A DNA stretch of 64,000 nt from Chlorophyllum brunneum. Lineage: Eukaryota; Basidiomycota; Agaricomycetes; Agaricales; Agaricaceae. Within the stretch, counting starts at the first letter, position 1. The number at the start of each line of letters is the position of its first letter. Position numbers and translations under genes: made by a program. Under the pieces are notes generated by a model that ran no database searches, was not told where the DNA came from, and saw only the letters and a program-made list of their open reading frames with translations. The stretch spans positions 744,001-808,000 of the forward strand of contig OY756148.1 in NCBI GenBank assembly GCA_963576785.1, written 5' to 3'. Positions 19,805-31,423 of the stretch are shown one piece after another.

Positions 19805-22800
19805 TTACACAGGTGCAGACCCAAACCTCCTTTGGACTTGACAACGATGTAATGGGGGTATTGACCCGGCATGGATACGAGGGCGGTCAGGTTCTGGGGG
19901 AAAGCTGAACACAGTAGGGTTACAACGCAAGAAATTGACAAAAGTCTTGATGGTATCGACACCAAAATGATGATCAAAGTTGTTGCAACAATAGAGGATG
20001 TGCAATCTAGTCTGTACCATTTGACTGTTATAGTAGTGGCATGATAGGTCCTCATTGGGGAAGAATCGAAGTCGAAACTCCCCGATCGGGGCATGGCAAA
20101 GGATGGCACGACATGCTCTTGCGAAGAGCTGAGGCTGGTAACTGCATTCTTGTATCCAGGGACCGGATTTGATGTGTGACAGTAAAGCGGAGGCTCCATT
20201 TGCTTGCACCAGAAGGTGGAGGAAGGAGCTACTGCTGTATTTCTTGAAGCCGAACATGGCCTGCCATGTATGGATTGCTCGTTCGGTGGACTTTTTGCGT
20301 AAGTAGTCCACGGAGTTAGGGACTTGGTGATTTCTGACCCGGTTAGGCCAGGTGACTGTTTGGATCCAATTGTGAGTGGCTTTCTGTATACCGTATTTAT
20401 ACTTCGATGGTGTGTGATAAAAGGAAAGGTGGTATTGGTCTGACTTGCTAAACCAAGCCAGGAGCGCCTTCGATGTAAGGATGGATTGTCGCTGGCAGGA
20501 GTGCGGTGAACAATCAAGTAGGAGCCGAGAGGCTGCGATGGAGTCGGTGAATACATGAATGTGCTCAACCTAGTCGTATTCTGCAGTTGCGAGTACCTTG
20601 GTGATTCCTAAGTACTATGCAACCAGTTCAGTGTCTGTCGACGTAGTTCCTCCGAGTCTCTTCATGATAGAGCTCCTGCTGTCTAGGTGTCGAATAGTAG
20701 CTGCTGCCGTGAACTGGCTGGCAAGCAGGTTGGGGTTGGGGTGGACCGAGCCGTCTGTGCCAATAATGATGGACTTGTCATCCGTCGTCATGTTAGTCGT
20801 AACATCATCCCAAAGTGTCTTTGAGAGGTGAGGGCTGTCCCAGTTAAATCCTATGAAAGATACATTAGTAGAGAAATGGTCAGGTAACCTACATCCGGGC
20901 CAGAGAGATTTAGAAATGGAATTAAAATGTTCTATATACCGAGTCTCGGGGGTAGGGTGCAAAATATCCATCATAGCTCCAAGTGTCTTCTTCTTCTGAA
21001 TCTCCGTGAAATTCTTGATGTGAAGCCAGTGGGGGGAAGAATGGTACTCTCTCGTCAATCTTGCCAATGTGTGTTTATTGTCCAACATATGAAGCCTCGA
21101 CGTTTGTCGTTCAGCCAACTTTCGGAGATGGAGTTTGATGGGCATGAGCCCTGCGAGGGACTCTACGCCACTGGTGGGAGAAGTCCGGAAGGCCCCAGTA
21201 ATCCAGAGCGCCACACTTCATTGCATTTTGTTGAGGATTTCACAAGTTCTCTTAGTCTGTGACTTATTGTGAAACCAAAGTCGGTATCCATATGTCGCCA
21301 CCAGTATAACACACGAACGGTATAGTAATCTTTTGTTGCCGGGGGACAGACCTCTTACAGAGTTCCCCAGCATTTTCATTACCTTAATTGTGGATATTGC
21401 TTTGGTGGAATAGAATCAAACATGTTTCTTGAAGGTCAATGTCTGGTCGAAGTAAAAGCTGAGATAATGCCAATGGGCTTTCGGTTTGAGGGGGATGCAG
21501 CCAGTGAATGGTGGTGATCCCAAGTCAATGGAGGGGTTTGAGTCCTGCCTTGTATGCATAAAGTGAAAGACTTTGGACTTGCCGTGTTCGATTTCTAGGC
21601 TGAATTCATTCATGAGCTGCTCCATTTCATGGTACATGTGTTGGAGGATTTCAACGTTCCTTTCAAGGGATGGAGATTGTGTGACTAGGGTGCCATTGTC
21701 TACAAACAAAAGGACTTCGAAGTCCTATCTGTCGCGGTGTTCCTCCATACGGGTGTCAAAAATGTGAAGGAGGGGGGCGAGAAATAAGGCAGAGAGAATG
21801 GGGCTAAGGGCAGAATCTTGACCCACTCCCACTGCTGTGTTGAATTCCAGGGAGGTTTCATTATTCCACCAGTAGGTTGTGTAGTGTTATTTAAGGTAAT
21901 TTTTGAAAAATGCTGCAACTTGTGGGGGAAATCCCTGTCGACCCAGTATATTGATGAGGAGATCGTGATTGAGGGAGAGGAAGAATTGGGCAACATTGAA
22001 TGTGAGCACCGATGTCTTCTTCTTCATCCAAGCTCCTCGGATGATGTGCGTCAGAAATAGACCTACATCCTCAGTGGATCGTTGGCAGATGGCTCCCAGT
22101 TGGTGAGGGTGAAGAACTTTGAACTTCACTGCTTCGAATTGGAGTTGTTTGGCGAGCATCTTCTCTATTAGTTTACCAAATGTATTGAGGAGGACGATCG
22201 GTCTGAATGCCTTCGGAGTGGAGTAGTCAGGTTTGTTGGGTTTGGGAATGATCACTGACGTTGACTTCTTGAAGTGCGCAGGCCAATGTCCGATATTTAG
22301 ACATGTACTGCTGATTTTGAGGAAGAGATTGGTGCAAGTTTCATTGGCGACAATCTGCTTAAGATGGGACCAGGAAATATGGTCGGGACCGGGGGAGAAA
22401 GAATTCAAGGTATCCTTGAGCAACTCCATCATCTCTAGGAGAGAGAAGTTCACCCAAGTCCTATTCTCCATTCTGTTCGGTGGAGGAAGTTTGTCCAAGA
22501 CTGCCATGTTAATTGGTCTGTCATGGGCAGTGTTGTAATGTTGGTCGAGTGCCGTCCACAGGTTGTCCAAAGTAAGACAAGGTCGGCTGTTATGACGCAT
22601 GGCTTCCGTAGCCGGGAGCGCATGATCTTTGACCCATGGCATCAGATCCCATGGATGTTTTCAGTCGACTGAGATTTCTTGGATCTTCTTGTCGAAATAT
22701 GCTCTTTTCGTTTTCCTCGTGGTCTTGCGAAAAGTGTTCCATTTGCGCTTGTTCTTGCGGTCCACATGGTATGTAGCGAGTGCAGTGGAGCACTCTTCGT

Positions 22801-23850
22801 TCCACCAGGTCTTGGATCTAGTGGTGATCTTAGTCTTCTTTGCATTCCAATTCCAGGATCTGTCAAATACAAACTCCAACTCTGCAACAGCTCTCTCTAG
22901 CTCATCCGCGTCATTCATTGGCCAGTTCTTGTTTTTGATTCCTTCTACTATGTCCATTAGAAACCTGGTTTCTTCATCCGAATCCTTAGGGATAGTCAAT
23001 CTTTTGATGACAATGTCCATTTGCGGAATAGGAATCCTAATTAAGAGGGGACATGGTCAGAATTGTACCAATCACCTGCCTGGATGTTGTGGGTGGGGAT
23101 GTATGGTAACATTCCCAAAACAAACAACAGGTCAATGACCATGTCTGGTAGATTGGGGTCCGAGGCATAACAAGTTGGTATGGCCGCAGACAGAGTTGTC
23201 CTCACAAGATTGAGGGCTTTGGTAATCATAAGGAGACAGTCTGCACTCGCCGGATGTTGATCTATTGAAGGGTCCCATAACTCCAATCAGATGTTGATAT
23301 CTCCGCCCATTAAGAGAAAGGGCGGGAGGTTGAAGAGGCACTCCTCGAGGAAGTGGAGTGCGGTGTTATGGCTGTCATTGTAGACGTTTAGCAGCAGTAG
23401 TTCTTCTCCTCCTGTATATAAGGAAATACACAGGAGGTCTTGATGTTCAATTAAATCTCTTCTAATGGAGGGTTGGAGTCGCTTCAGTCTCTTATGAGCA
23501 AAGGCGAGGACTCTGGGAGTGGTGCGGTGTTCCATGTTGACCATACGTTGAGGGTATCGCCGGCATCCCACTTGGAGGACTTCTTCGGCAATAATTGGAT
23601 ATGAGAGGAGCATCCAGTCTGGGTGAACCGGGCCTCCTATGAGGGGGGATCTGTTATTAGAGACAGATGAGGGAATGTCACGGAGAAACCTCTATGGGGG
23701 TTCTTGTATGAGGAGGAGGTTGACGTCACCTTTGCATGCGAGGACTGTCTCCATCACTCCATACGATCTTCCAACGTTGTGAGAGCAGACCTTCAACTCA
23801 CTCAGGAGTGAGCGAGGAGGCCTGTCTTGATCATCGGGGATGTTATTCAT
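19805..23850 (-). pseudogene. LINE 1 ORF2 (endonuclease-RT-RNase H), broken
   Basis: ORF2 starts at ATG 23850, overlapping the ORF1 stop as ATGA. The APE-type endonuclease covers about 23800-23040, with a one-base deletion near 23040 relative to LINE 2. RT motif A reads F-N-V-A-Q-F-F and the catalytic box reads F-V-D-N instead of FVDD near 21700. RNase H shows I-G-T-D-G-S-V-H-P-N-P-N near 20740. The C-terminal part ends at 19805. Several TGA/TAG stops occur, but downstream of the single frameshift all pieces share one frame. Confidence 0.85.
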
Positions 23851-24358
23851 TGAGGGGGGTTAGTCTGGCTTTGACTAGCCAGGGATGATGAGGAGGGGGG
23901 CAATGGAACTCCTTTGTTGGCTCTTAGTTCGAGTGCTTTGTTTGCATGCCAGTTATGGTCGAATCGCTTCTTCCAGAATTAACACTTTCAGTCGGTAGCG
24001 AGGTGGTCCTTGCCATAGTTGGAGCACGTAGCCTTGTGGGGGCATGGTTCTCCGGCGGGGGTGGCTGCAACAGGCGGTTCAGCTTTGTCGTTGCCCTTGC
24101 AGCAGTAGGTGAATGATCGGTGGTTGGCAGTGGAGTGTGGCCCCTTGCAGTGTGTGCAGGTGAAGAGTCTTGCATGGTATCGGATTAGGGGATGGCCCCA
24201 TCTGCAGCATTTTCCGCAGAATGGTACTCCCGGGTTGGCGGTGGCCCTTCTGATGCAGAAGAGTCCTCCGTAGATGTTGAGTATCCTCGATTTTTGCAAT
24301 GTTGGACCCCGCCTTGGAGTCCCAGATCTCGAACCATACCATACAGGTGTCCAAGTGT
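23847..24358 (-). pseudogene. LINE 1 ORF1 fragment (zinc-knuckle RNA-binding protein)
   Basis: C-terminal part of the LINE gag-like ORF1, cut by the 5' truncation. It keeps V-W-F-E-I-W-D-S-K-A-G and the cysteine/histidine array C-x2-C-x4-H near 24190, followed by C-T-H-C-K-G and C-S-N-Y-G-K-D-H, where one Cys has become Tyr. It ends at TGA overlapping the ORF2 ATG. Confidence 0.8.
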
Positions 24359-24499
24359 TTACTGAGGGGATGGAGCAAGAAAAAGAGGCAAAGGAGGATT
24401 TTGCCAAAGGCTCCAAGTAGGTACAAACCTGTAAGCCAATAAACCTAAAGTTCCTGTTTTACTTCACAATAGACAATATGTGATTCCATAGAAAAGGAA

Positions 24500-24502
<3 letters not shown>
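24359..24502 (+). pseudogene. Element D1 gag-pol junction between LINE 1 and LINE 2
   Basis: 144 bp of D1 left between two LINE insertions. It contains the last gag codons (ending D-F-A-K-G-S-K and TAG), the short inter-frame region and the first pol codons, and includes the two target duplications. It matches element B 13815-13935 in reverse orientation. Confidence 0.85.
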
Positions 24503-24530
<28 letters not shown>

Positions 24531-24698
24531 TCAACAATTTATATAGCGGTACTCGAACGCAGTCCGCATGTACATACATACAAAGGCAGAACATACAGAA
24601 TGTTCAGAGAAGGGAAAGTAAACTATAAGTAAACTAACCCCATGAGACTCGACGCCATCTAGCGCATACACTAGAGAGATGTTTGGTACCTATGTTGA

Positions 24699-24992
24699 TG
24701 TTATGACCTTAGTCTCTGACTCAGGTTGCAAGCCTTTGCATAAAGGGAAGGAAGTAGAGAAAGAAAGAAGGGATGATACGATTGGTAAAGTGTAAGGAAT
24801 ACATCAAGTATTACTACACTTTATATACTAGTGGTGATGGCTAATAATAAGGGAGAGGAGTAAACGAGTCAGATGGGAGGCATAGCCTTTAGGGGTAAAA
24901 CAGGGAGTGAAATGAGAAGTGAAACAAGTATGAGGGTACACGAGGTAACAGGCGCAAGATAGGAATGAATGGTCTATCTATAGTTCGTAACA
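24699..24992 (-). repeat. Element C 3' LTR
   Basis: 294 bp, tgttatgacc ... gttcgtaaca, preceded in element orientation by an AAAGGGAGG purine tract. Confidence 0.9.
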
Positions 24993-25099
24993 ATACCTCC
25001 CTTTCAAGCTTCATGTCCTCATGATGCATATTACTGTAAAAGTCCTTTGTAAAATAAAGCATACGGAATTTGGAGAAGGTAGGAAAGTGCGATGAGCAT

Positions 25100-25936
25100 T
25101 TACTCATTCATAGGTACGGCCGCTCCCAGAGCTCTGGCCAAGTCCTTCTTGTTTCCTCCGATGAGAGGTGCTTTGTCGACACATCTTAAGCCAATCCAGA
25201 GGGGTGCATGTGGCGGTCCTTCTTTGAACAGGAAGTGGGTGTGATTATTGTACATGGTGTTATCTTTGGTGTGATTGCCTAAGAGCTTATGCACTATGCC
25301 CCTCCAGTATTCGTTGTCCTTTTCGCCTTCCGATTTCAATGTGTTATATCCTTGCGGTGGGTGGAAGATCATGGGTGTGATGGGGGGTACTACCGTGATG
25401 AGGATGATTTGTAGATGGGCTACTTCTTCTTCGATGTCAGGGTGAAGTAGTTGGTCGGTGGCTGTTGCTTCTTGTGTCTTTTGTTCGCATTTATGACAGA
25501 TGTGATGTTGGATGGGGAACAGGTCATTACTAACAAGTAGTTGGTTGACGATATGGTGGGAGAGATTGTCTGTACTCCTTGACTCGTATATATTGAGTTG
25601 TTCGGCTAGGGCTACGAGGATGCTGTGCATCCGAGCTCGCATATTGGAGATGATGATAAGTTGCAGGTCGTCGTTGATTTCGTATAAGTGTCTCTCCAAT
25701 TGGTCTCTCCTTCCTTCATCGATGATGAACTGGTTGAGTCTCGGAGTAGTATCGGATAAGGTGTCCATTATTTTAGATGCGCCTTCTTGGGTTGCTTTTA
25801 TTGCTGTGCCTAATAGTATCATGGTGTTGACTAGGGTTTCTCCTTCCATGAGTTCCTCATGGCTGGTTCTTTCTGGGACGAGTTCATCGAATTCTTTGAG
25901 GTAGGGGTATGGAGTAAGTTGGCGTTCGGCAGGCAT
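25100..25936 (-). CDS. Element C ORF3, conserved protein of unknown function
   Basis: 278 codons, exactly the length of the element B copy and very similar along its whole length. It keeps the H-H-I-C-H-K-C motif and the C-terminal H-A-P-L-W-I-G-L-R block. It is open although gag and pol of the same element are interrupted by stops. Whether that reflects chance (834 bp against 3.4 kb of pol) or expression in trans is unknown. No family recognised. Confidence 0.8.
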   Translation of the reverse strand: MPAERQLTPYPYLKEFDELVPERTSHEELMEGETLVNTMILLGTAIKATQEGASKIMDTLSDTTPRLNQFIIDEGRRDQLERHLYEINDDLQLIIISNMRARMHSILVALAEQLNIYESRSTDNLSHHIVNQLLVSNDLFPIQHHICHKCEQKTQEATATDQLLHPDIEEEVAHLQIILITVVPPITPMIFHPPQGYNTLKSEGEKDNEYWRGIVHKLLGNHTKDNTMYNNHTHFLFKEGPPHAPLWIGLRCVDKAPLIGGNKKDLARALGAAVPMNE

Positions 25937-26033
25937 AGTATGTTATAAAGATAGTTGGCAAAGTCAAGGGTGAAGTGGATACCGTGAGTGATGCTTTGAG
26001 TGTAGTGGTTGCTTGGAATACGAGGTCTGTTGT

Positions 26034-29000
26034 TCATAGTTGCTGCTTTTTACCTTCCCTTTTTATAGGTTTCGTCCTCGAAATCTTGCTCATAAACTCC
26101 TGTACTGCTTCCTTGGCGTTTTCCAGATTTGCTTCATTTTCCCATGTATCTTCTTTGGACATATACCCTTTCTAGTATATTAGGTACTGTTTTTGTTTTC
26201 CCCTTGTGTGGTGTCCTCGGACTTCATCTACCTCGTAATGTTCCTCATCATTAATTATCTCGGGGATTAGTGGTGGCAGAATATGCTGGCTGTCATACTC
26301 GGGTTTGTGATAGGGGGAGAGGAGTTTGCTGTTAAACACGTCATGTATTGCCCATGTTTCAGGTAGTTCCAGTTGGTAGCTTATTTCACCTATTTTTTCT
26401 TTTACTCAGAATGGTCCATATCTCCTGTGATCAAGTTTTCTTGTCAGCCGTGTTGTTCTAATGTTATCTGCTTCAAGCCAAACTTGGTCTCCTGCCCTAT
26501 ACTCGTGTTCTGGTTTTGTGCTGTTCTGTTTCTCCATCTGTGTCTGGTTCTGTTGTAGCATTTTGATCGTTTCTTGGCACATGCCCTGTAACTCCTGTAT
26601 TTGCTCCATGATCGCAGGTGCCTTGACCATGTTTGAGATATTCCCTTTCCATGGATGTCATCCATATACTATCTGGAATGGTGAATATCCTGTGGCACTA
26701 TGCATTTTATCGTTATACTGAAATTCTGCTATGCTGAGCCATTTTTTCCAGTTGTCCTGCACATGGTTGATTACGTTTCTGAGGTATGCCTTGACCTCCT
26801 GGTTGATGCGCTCTGTCTGACCATCTGTTTGTGGATAGTATGCCGTGGATAGGTTACGTTGGGTACCGGTTGCTCTGCAAAGTTCTGCCATGAATTTTGA
26901 TGCGAATTGTGGGCCTCTGTCACTGATGATCCTGCAGGGTATCCCATGTTGCCTCCATATATCGTCACAATAAATATCTCCTAACTCTTTGGATGATAGG
27001 GTGGTGTTAACTGCGCGTAGTCTGATTATTTTGCTGAAACGATCAACAATGACAAGTATCACGTCATATCCGTCTGATTCTGGCAGTGGTCCTATCATGT
27101 CGATTGATATTTCTTCCCATGGTCCGGTGGGTATTGGTAATGGATGGAGATGTGTGGTAGGTCATGTCTGGAGTATTTTGTTTTGCTGACATGTGTCGCA
27201 TCCCTTGATGTATCGTTTAACATCATTGCGCATTTGTGGCCACCAATATGTCCTTTTGAGGAGTTTGATCATTCTGTGCTGTCCCGGGTGTCCTACATCC
27301 ATTTTGTTGTGGTGTTGTTGGAGTATTTCTTGGCGTAACTCGGCATTTGGTGGTACATATATTCTTCCTTCAAACATGGGTAATCCATCAGTTTCCCATA
27401 TCTCCTCTGGTCGTTTCTCCTTTTCTCTTAGCCACTGTGTTTCTCTTCTTTGCTCCTTTCGTAATCGGTGTTTCAGGTCTTCTTCTCCTGATATTTCCCA
27501 AATTTGTCTGATCTCGGTGATAGTGTTATCGAATAAGTGGTCGGGTAATAGCATGATATTTGTGTTGTCTCTGGTTGTGTCCGTTTTTGCTAGTCTTGAT
27601 AGTATGTCTGCTTTTGTGTTTGTCTTTCCGGGTATGTGTTTTAGTGTGTAGCGATATTCCTGTAATTCCAGTTGCCATCTTGCCTGTCGTCCTGTGAGTT
27701 GTTGCAGTTTCCTGAAGTATTCTAAGTTCTTGTGGTCCATCCATATCTCGAATGGTTTGTCGGCATCGAGTAGGTATTGTCTCCACGTTTTGATCGCTTC
27801 TCGGATTGCCAGTAGTTCTTTGTCATAGATTTGGTAGTTTCGTTCTGCCGGTGTCATTGTTCTCAAGTGAAAGATGATTGGGTGCCACTGGTCATTCTGG
27901 TTTTGTGATAATACCGCTCCTACTCCATATCCTAACGCATCTACTTCTACCCTGTATTGTCCTTTGTCTTGAGGCATTGCTAGCACTGGCTCGCTCGTGA
28001 TCTTCTCCTTGATCTTCTCGAACACCTGTTGTTGTCGTTCTGACCATGACCATTGCGCATCTTTCTTCTTCAGCTCATGTAGGGGTGTTGCTATGTTACT
28101 GAAGTCTTGTATGAATTGTCGGTAGAAGTTTGCAAAACCCAGGAATTTTTCGATGTCCTTCACGGATTTGGGTGTTGGCCATTCTCTTACTGCTTTCACC
28201 TTCTCCTCCTCCATTTTAACGCTGCCTTGTCCAACTATGAAGCCCAGTATGGGTATTTCTTTCGCATTGAACACACATTTTGATCGCTTGAAGTAAAGTT
28301 GGTACTTGGCTGCAATGTCTAAGAACCGCGTTGTTCTTTCCTTGAGTTCTTCCTGTGTGGTTCCTGGAATGACAAAATCGTCCATGTAGTTGACAAGCGT
28401 TCCCTCATGTAACATTTCCCGAAATACCATGTTCATCATCCTCTGAAAGGTCGCCGGTGAATTGCTCATCCCGAAGAACATGACCATAGGTTCAAATAAT
28501 CCGCTGTTTGTTACAAACACTGCCTTCCATTCATTCCCTTCTCTGATCCTGACGTTGTTATATCCCCAAATGATATCGAGCTTGTTAAACACCTTCGCAT
28601 CCTTTAATCAGTCTAGAACTTCGCCTATGAGTGGCAGTGGCGTCTTATCCTTGATGGTGTGTTCATTCAGCTTTTTATAATCCTGTACCAGACATTTTGT
28701 TCCGTCCTTTTTTGGTATAAAGAAACATGGGGTGGCATAGGGAGATTGTGATGGTCTGATTCGTCCTGAGGCAAGGTTCTCGTCAAGGAACTTCTGTAGT
28801 TCCTGTTTCTCTGCTATTGTCATTGGGTAGACCTTGGACTGTAGTACCGGGGGTACATCTTCAGACAGGTTTATCTTGTGGTCCCATACCGTGTGCTCGG
28901 GTAGTTTATCGAAGTTCTTTTTGTTGAATAGGTGGGTGTATTGTCGGAGGTATGGTGGTAGATCTTCATCATTTGTCCGGTCCGCCTTTTTCTCTTCAAT

Positions 29001-29456
29001 GTGTTCCTTGACTATCTGTATTCTCTCGTTGAACCGTATGTCGCTATGTGATATTTTGCAATTGTCTGGGCATCTGGTGAATCATATGACGTGATTGTTC
29101 CAATCAATTTCCGGGTTATGCTTGACCAGCCAGTCGTGTCCGAGATATAAGTCTGCACTTTCCAATTGTGTTACTAGAGTGTCGATTTGTTCCGTGTGGT
29201 TGCCGTTGTTTAATACCAGTTGTGCTTTGTTCGTTATTTCTCCTTTTTTATTTTCTGTTCTGTCAGCATTGATTACTCTGATCGGAATCTCCAGGGGTTT
29301 AGTCGGGATCTGTTCTTCATCTATCGTTCGTTGTGCTATGCATGTGTGGGTGCATCCGGAGTCTACAAGGGTTGTAATTGGTCTGTGTCCTTTTCTTGTC
29401 TGGATTGTTGAGTTGAGGAGAAGTTCGCGCGTAGAGTTTTGTTTCTGGGGGATTAC
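26034..29456 (-). pseudogene. Element C pol, interrupted by nonsense codons
   Basis: Colinear with the 1140-codon element B pol. Open pieces at 28823-28608, 28592-27162 (476 codons), 27098-26658 and 26630-26406 all lie in one frame, so only substitutions have occurred. The RT box Y-M-D-D, RNase H, the integrase zinc finger and I-S-D-R-G-P-Q-F are all still readable. The GTG at the element B pol start reads GTA here. Confidence 0.88.
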
Positions 29457-29515
29457 GTATCGTCTATTGTGGGATAAAACAGAAACTCTAGATTTATTGG
29501 CTTGCGGGTTTGCGC

Positions 29516-30760
29516 CTACTCGGAGCCTTCGACATAATCCTCTTTCTCCTCCTTTTCTTGTTCATCGTCTTCGTTGATCTCTCTGATGTGTGCTTTCTTG
29601 GGCGCCCTGCAGTTCTTCAAGATGTGGCCTTGTTTTCCACAATTGTAGCACGTTATTTTGGTGTATGTGACTTTCGTCTTCTTCCTGCAGTATTTGGCAA
29701 TATGCCCATAGAGGTTGCAGTTGTAGCACCTCGGTTTTCCATTTTGATTGGTGTCTACCCTTTGTCTTCCTATCTCCATGGGTTGTCCTCTACCTCCATA
29801 AGTAACTCTGGTGGTGGTTCTGACGTCTCCTCAAGTGATGTCTGTTGCTTCATATCCTTGTCCTACTACGAGGATCGTAGTTTTCCATTTGCTATATGTC
29901 ATTGGGATGGAGGTTGTTGGGTAGCCTACTATGGTTCGGATGATGTCTGCTTTGGTGTGGCGTTTGAGGAGGAATATTGCATGGGTGTCATCTGTCCCCG
30001 CTTGGGCTTTCAATGCCTCAAACTTGATTAAGAAATCTGCCATGTTCTTCTTCCCTTGTTTGAACGTCTCGATTTCTCCTTCTGTTATGGCTTTCCTATT
30101 TCCCAAGGAAAATGTGGCCTCTATTTCTTTTGTAAAGTCATCCCAATCTGGTGTTTTCTTGTTCTGGATGGCTTGTAGCTGCGTGTTGGCGTAAGGGCCT
30201 GCTAGCCCCCCTTTCATTCTTGCCAAAATTGCTACTATCTTCTGTTTGTCTTCGTCTATCTTGTTGAACATTAACCACAAGGATATGGCTCTCCACCAAT
30301 CATCAAATCTGGTTCTATCTCCATTGAAATATCCTGGCTCTGGGGCTAGGTTCTTTGGGATGTTGATTTCTTCTGTCATCTCTGGTTCTGTCTCTGGTTC
30401 GCTGTGTTCGTTTCCGTGGGTCTCGGCAATTTCTATATCGGCTGTGGTGTCGGTGACTTCTGTGTCGATTTCTTCTTCAGATGGGGCTGGTTCCTCGTCT
30501 GTGCTGTGTTCGGATTCTTTCTCGTAGGTCTTGGCAATATCTATATTGGATGTGTTCTTGGCAACTTTTATGTCGAATTCGGTTTCAAATAGAGCTGTAT
30601 TCTCGTCTACGCTGTGTTCGGATTTCTGCCGTTTAAGGCCTTCAGGGATTTCTGATTCTGTTGATCGTTTGGATCCTGTTGCGACGGGTGAACCCTGGAT
30701 GTCTGTTGGTCTCGGAGCTCTGTGTCTTCTCGGTGTTCTCAATGAGCTACTGCTGCTCAT
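29516..30760 (-). pseudogene. Element C gag with one nonsense codon
   Basis: Gag frame from ATG 30760 to the stop at 29516. It is interrupted by a TGA near 29831, where element E has CGA (Arg) and B has AGA. The rest stays in frame, and both CCHC knuckles (29720-29620) are intact. The acidic N-terminal repeat is one unit shorter than in element B. Confidence 0.88.
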
Positions 30761-30853
30761 ATACTGTTGTTCTGGTCGGAGGCTATTATTCCAAGCCTAG
30801 CTACGAATAGTGGCACCTCTCTTGCAAGGTGAGTCAAATGACACTTTACCAAA

Positions 30854-31147
30854 TGTTACGACCTTAGTCTCTAACTCAGGTTGCAAGCCTTTGCATAAAG
30901 GGAAGGAAGTAGAGAAAGAAAGAAGGGATGATACGATTGGTAAAGTGTAAGGAATACATCAAGTATTACTACACTTTATATACTAGTGGTGACGGCTAAT
31001 AATAAGGGAGAGGAGTAAACAAGTCAGATGGGAGGCATAGCCTTTAGGGGTGAAACAGGGAGTGAAACGAGAAGTGAAACAAGTATAAGGGTACACGAGG
31101 TAACGGGCACAAGATAGGAATGAACGGTCTATCTATAGTTCGTAACG
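30854..31147 (-). repeat. Element C 5' LTR
   Basis: 294 bp. The last base of the plus-strand end has changed (gtaacg instead of gtaaca), next to the gttga duplication. The TATA box and R/PBS complementarity are preserved. Confidence 0.9.
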
Positions 31148-31423
31148 GTTGATCAGCAAGAAAGAGAAAGAGAGGAAATCGGGAAGAGAGAGAGTGAAGG
31201 AGAGGAATTTGATAGAAAAGAAACTATCTACTTGCAATCACAAGGGGGAACAACAAATGGTACTAGCGTATGGGAGGGCATTTGCCCAGACACCACAGGG
31301 GAGATGGATTTTGAATGAAAACTATATATAAAATAGTAGACGAGTGAGGAAGGGAGAGATAGAGAAATGGATTTGAAGTCCATAACCAGGAGAGCATAAG
31401 AAAAAAGAGAAAAAGAAAAGGAT

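Larger units (their letters stand above)
19341..24358 (-). mobile_element. LINE 1: 5'-truncated Tad/I-type LINE in element D1 gag
   Basis: 5.0-kb non-LTR retrotransposon on the minus strand. The plus strand starts with 25 T (the poly(A) tail) at 19341-19365. Target duplications are 19329-19340 and 24359-24370 (ttac[c/t]gagggga, one mismatch). It contains the end of ORF1 with zinc knuckles, and ORF2 (endonuclease, RT, RNase H). Compared with LINE 2 and LINE 3 it lacks about 1.7 kb at the 5' end, a normal outcome of incomplete target-primed reverse transcription. ORF2 has stops and a frameshift, so it is dead. Confidence 0.9.
24699..31147 (-). mobile_element. Element C: Ty3/gypsy chromovirus nested in LINE 2
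   Basis: 6449-bp minus-strand sister of element B. LTRs are 24699-24992 and 30854-31147 (294 bp each, about 11 differences, all transitions and mostly at CpG). The target duplication is gttga (24694-24698 and 31148-31152). Removing it restores a LINE 3' UTR like that of LINE 1. Gag and pol have nonsense codons but no frameshifts. ORF3 is open. This is the youngest layer of the D1 > LINE 2 > C stack. Confidence 0.93.

Noticed and set aside
19528..20568. 346-codon minus-strand ORF (and its 327-codon equivalent at 31228-32211)
   Set aside because: It is in a different frame from the conserved RNase H reading of LINE ORF2 and shows no domain. The two copies are nearly identical recent sequences, so shared openness is not independent evidence.
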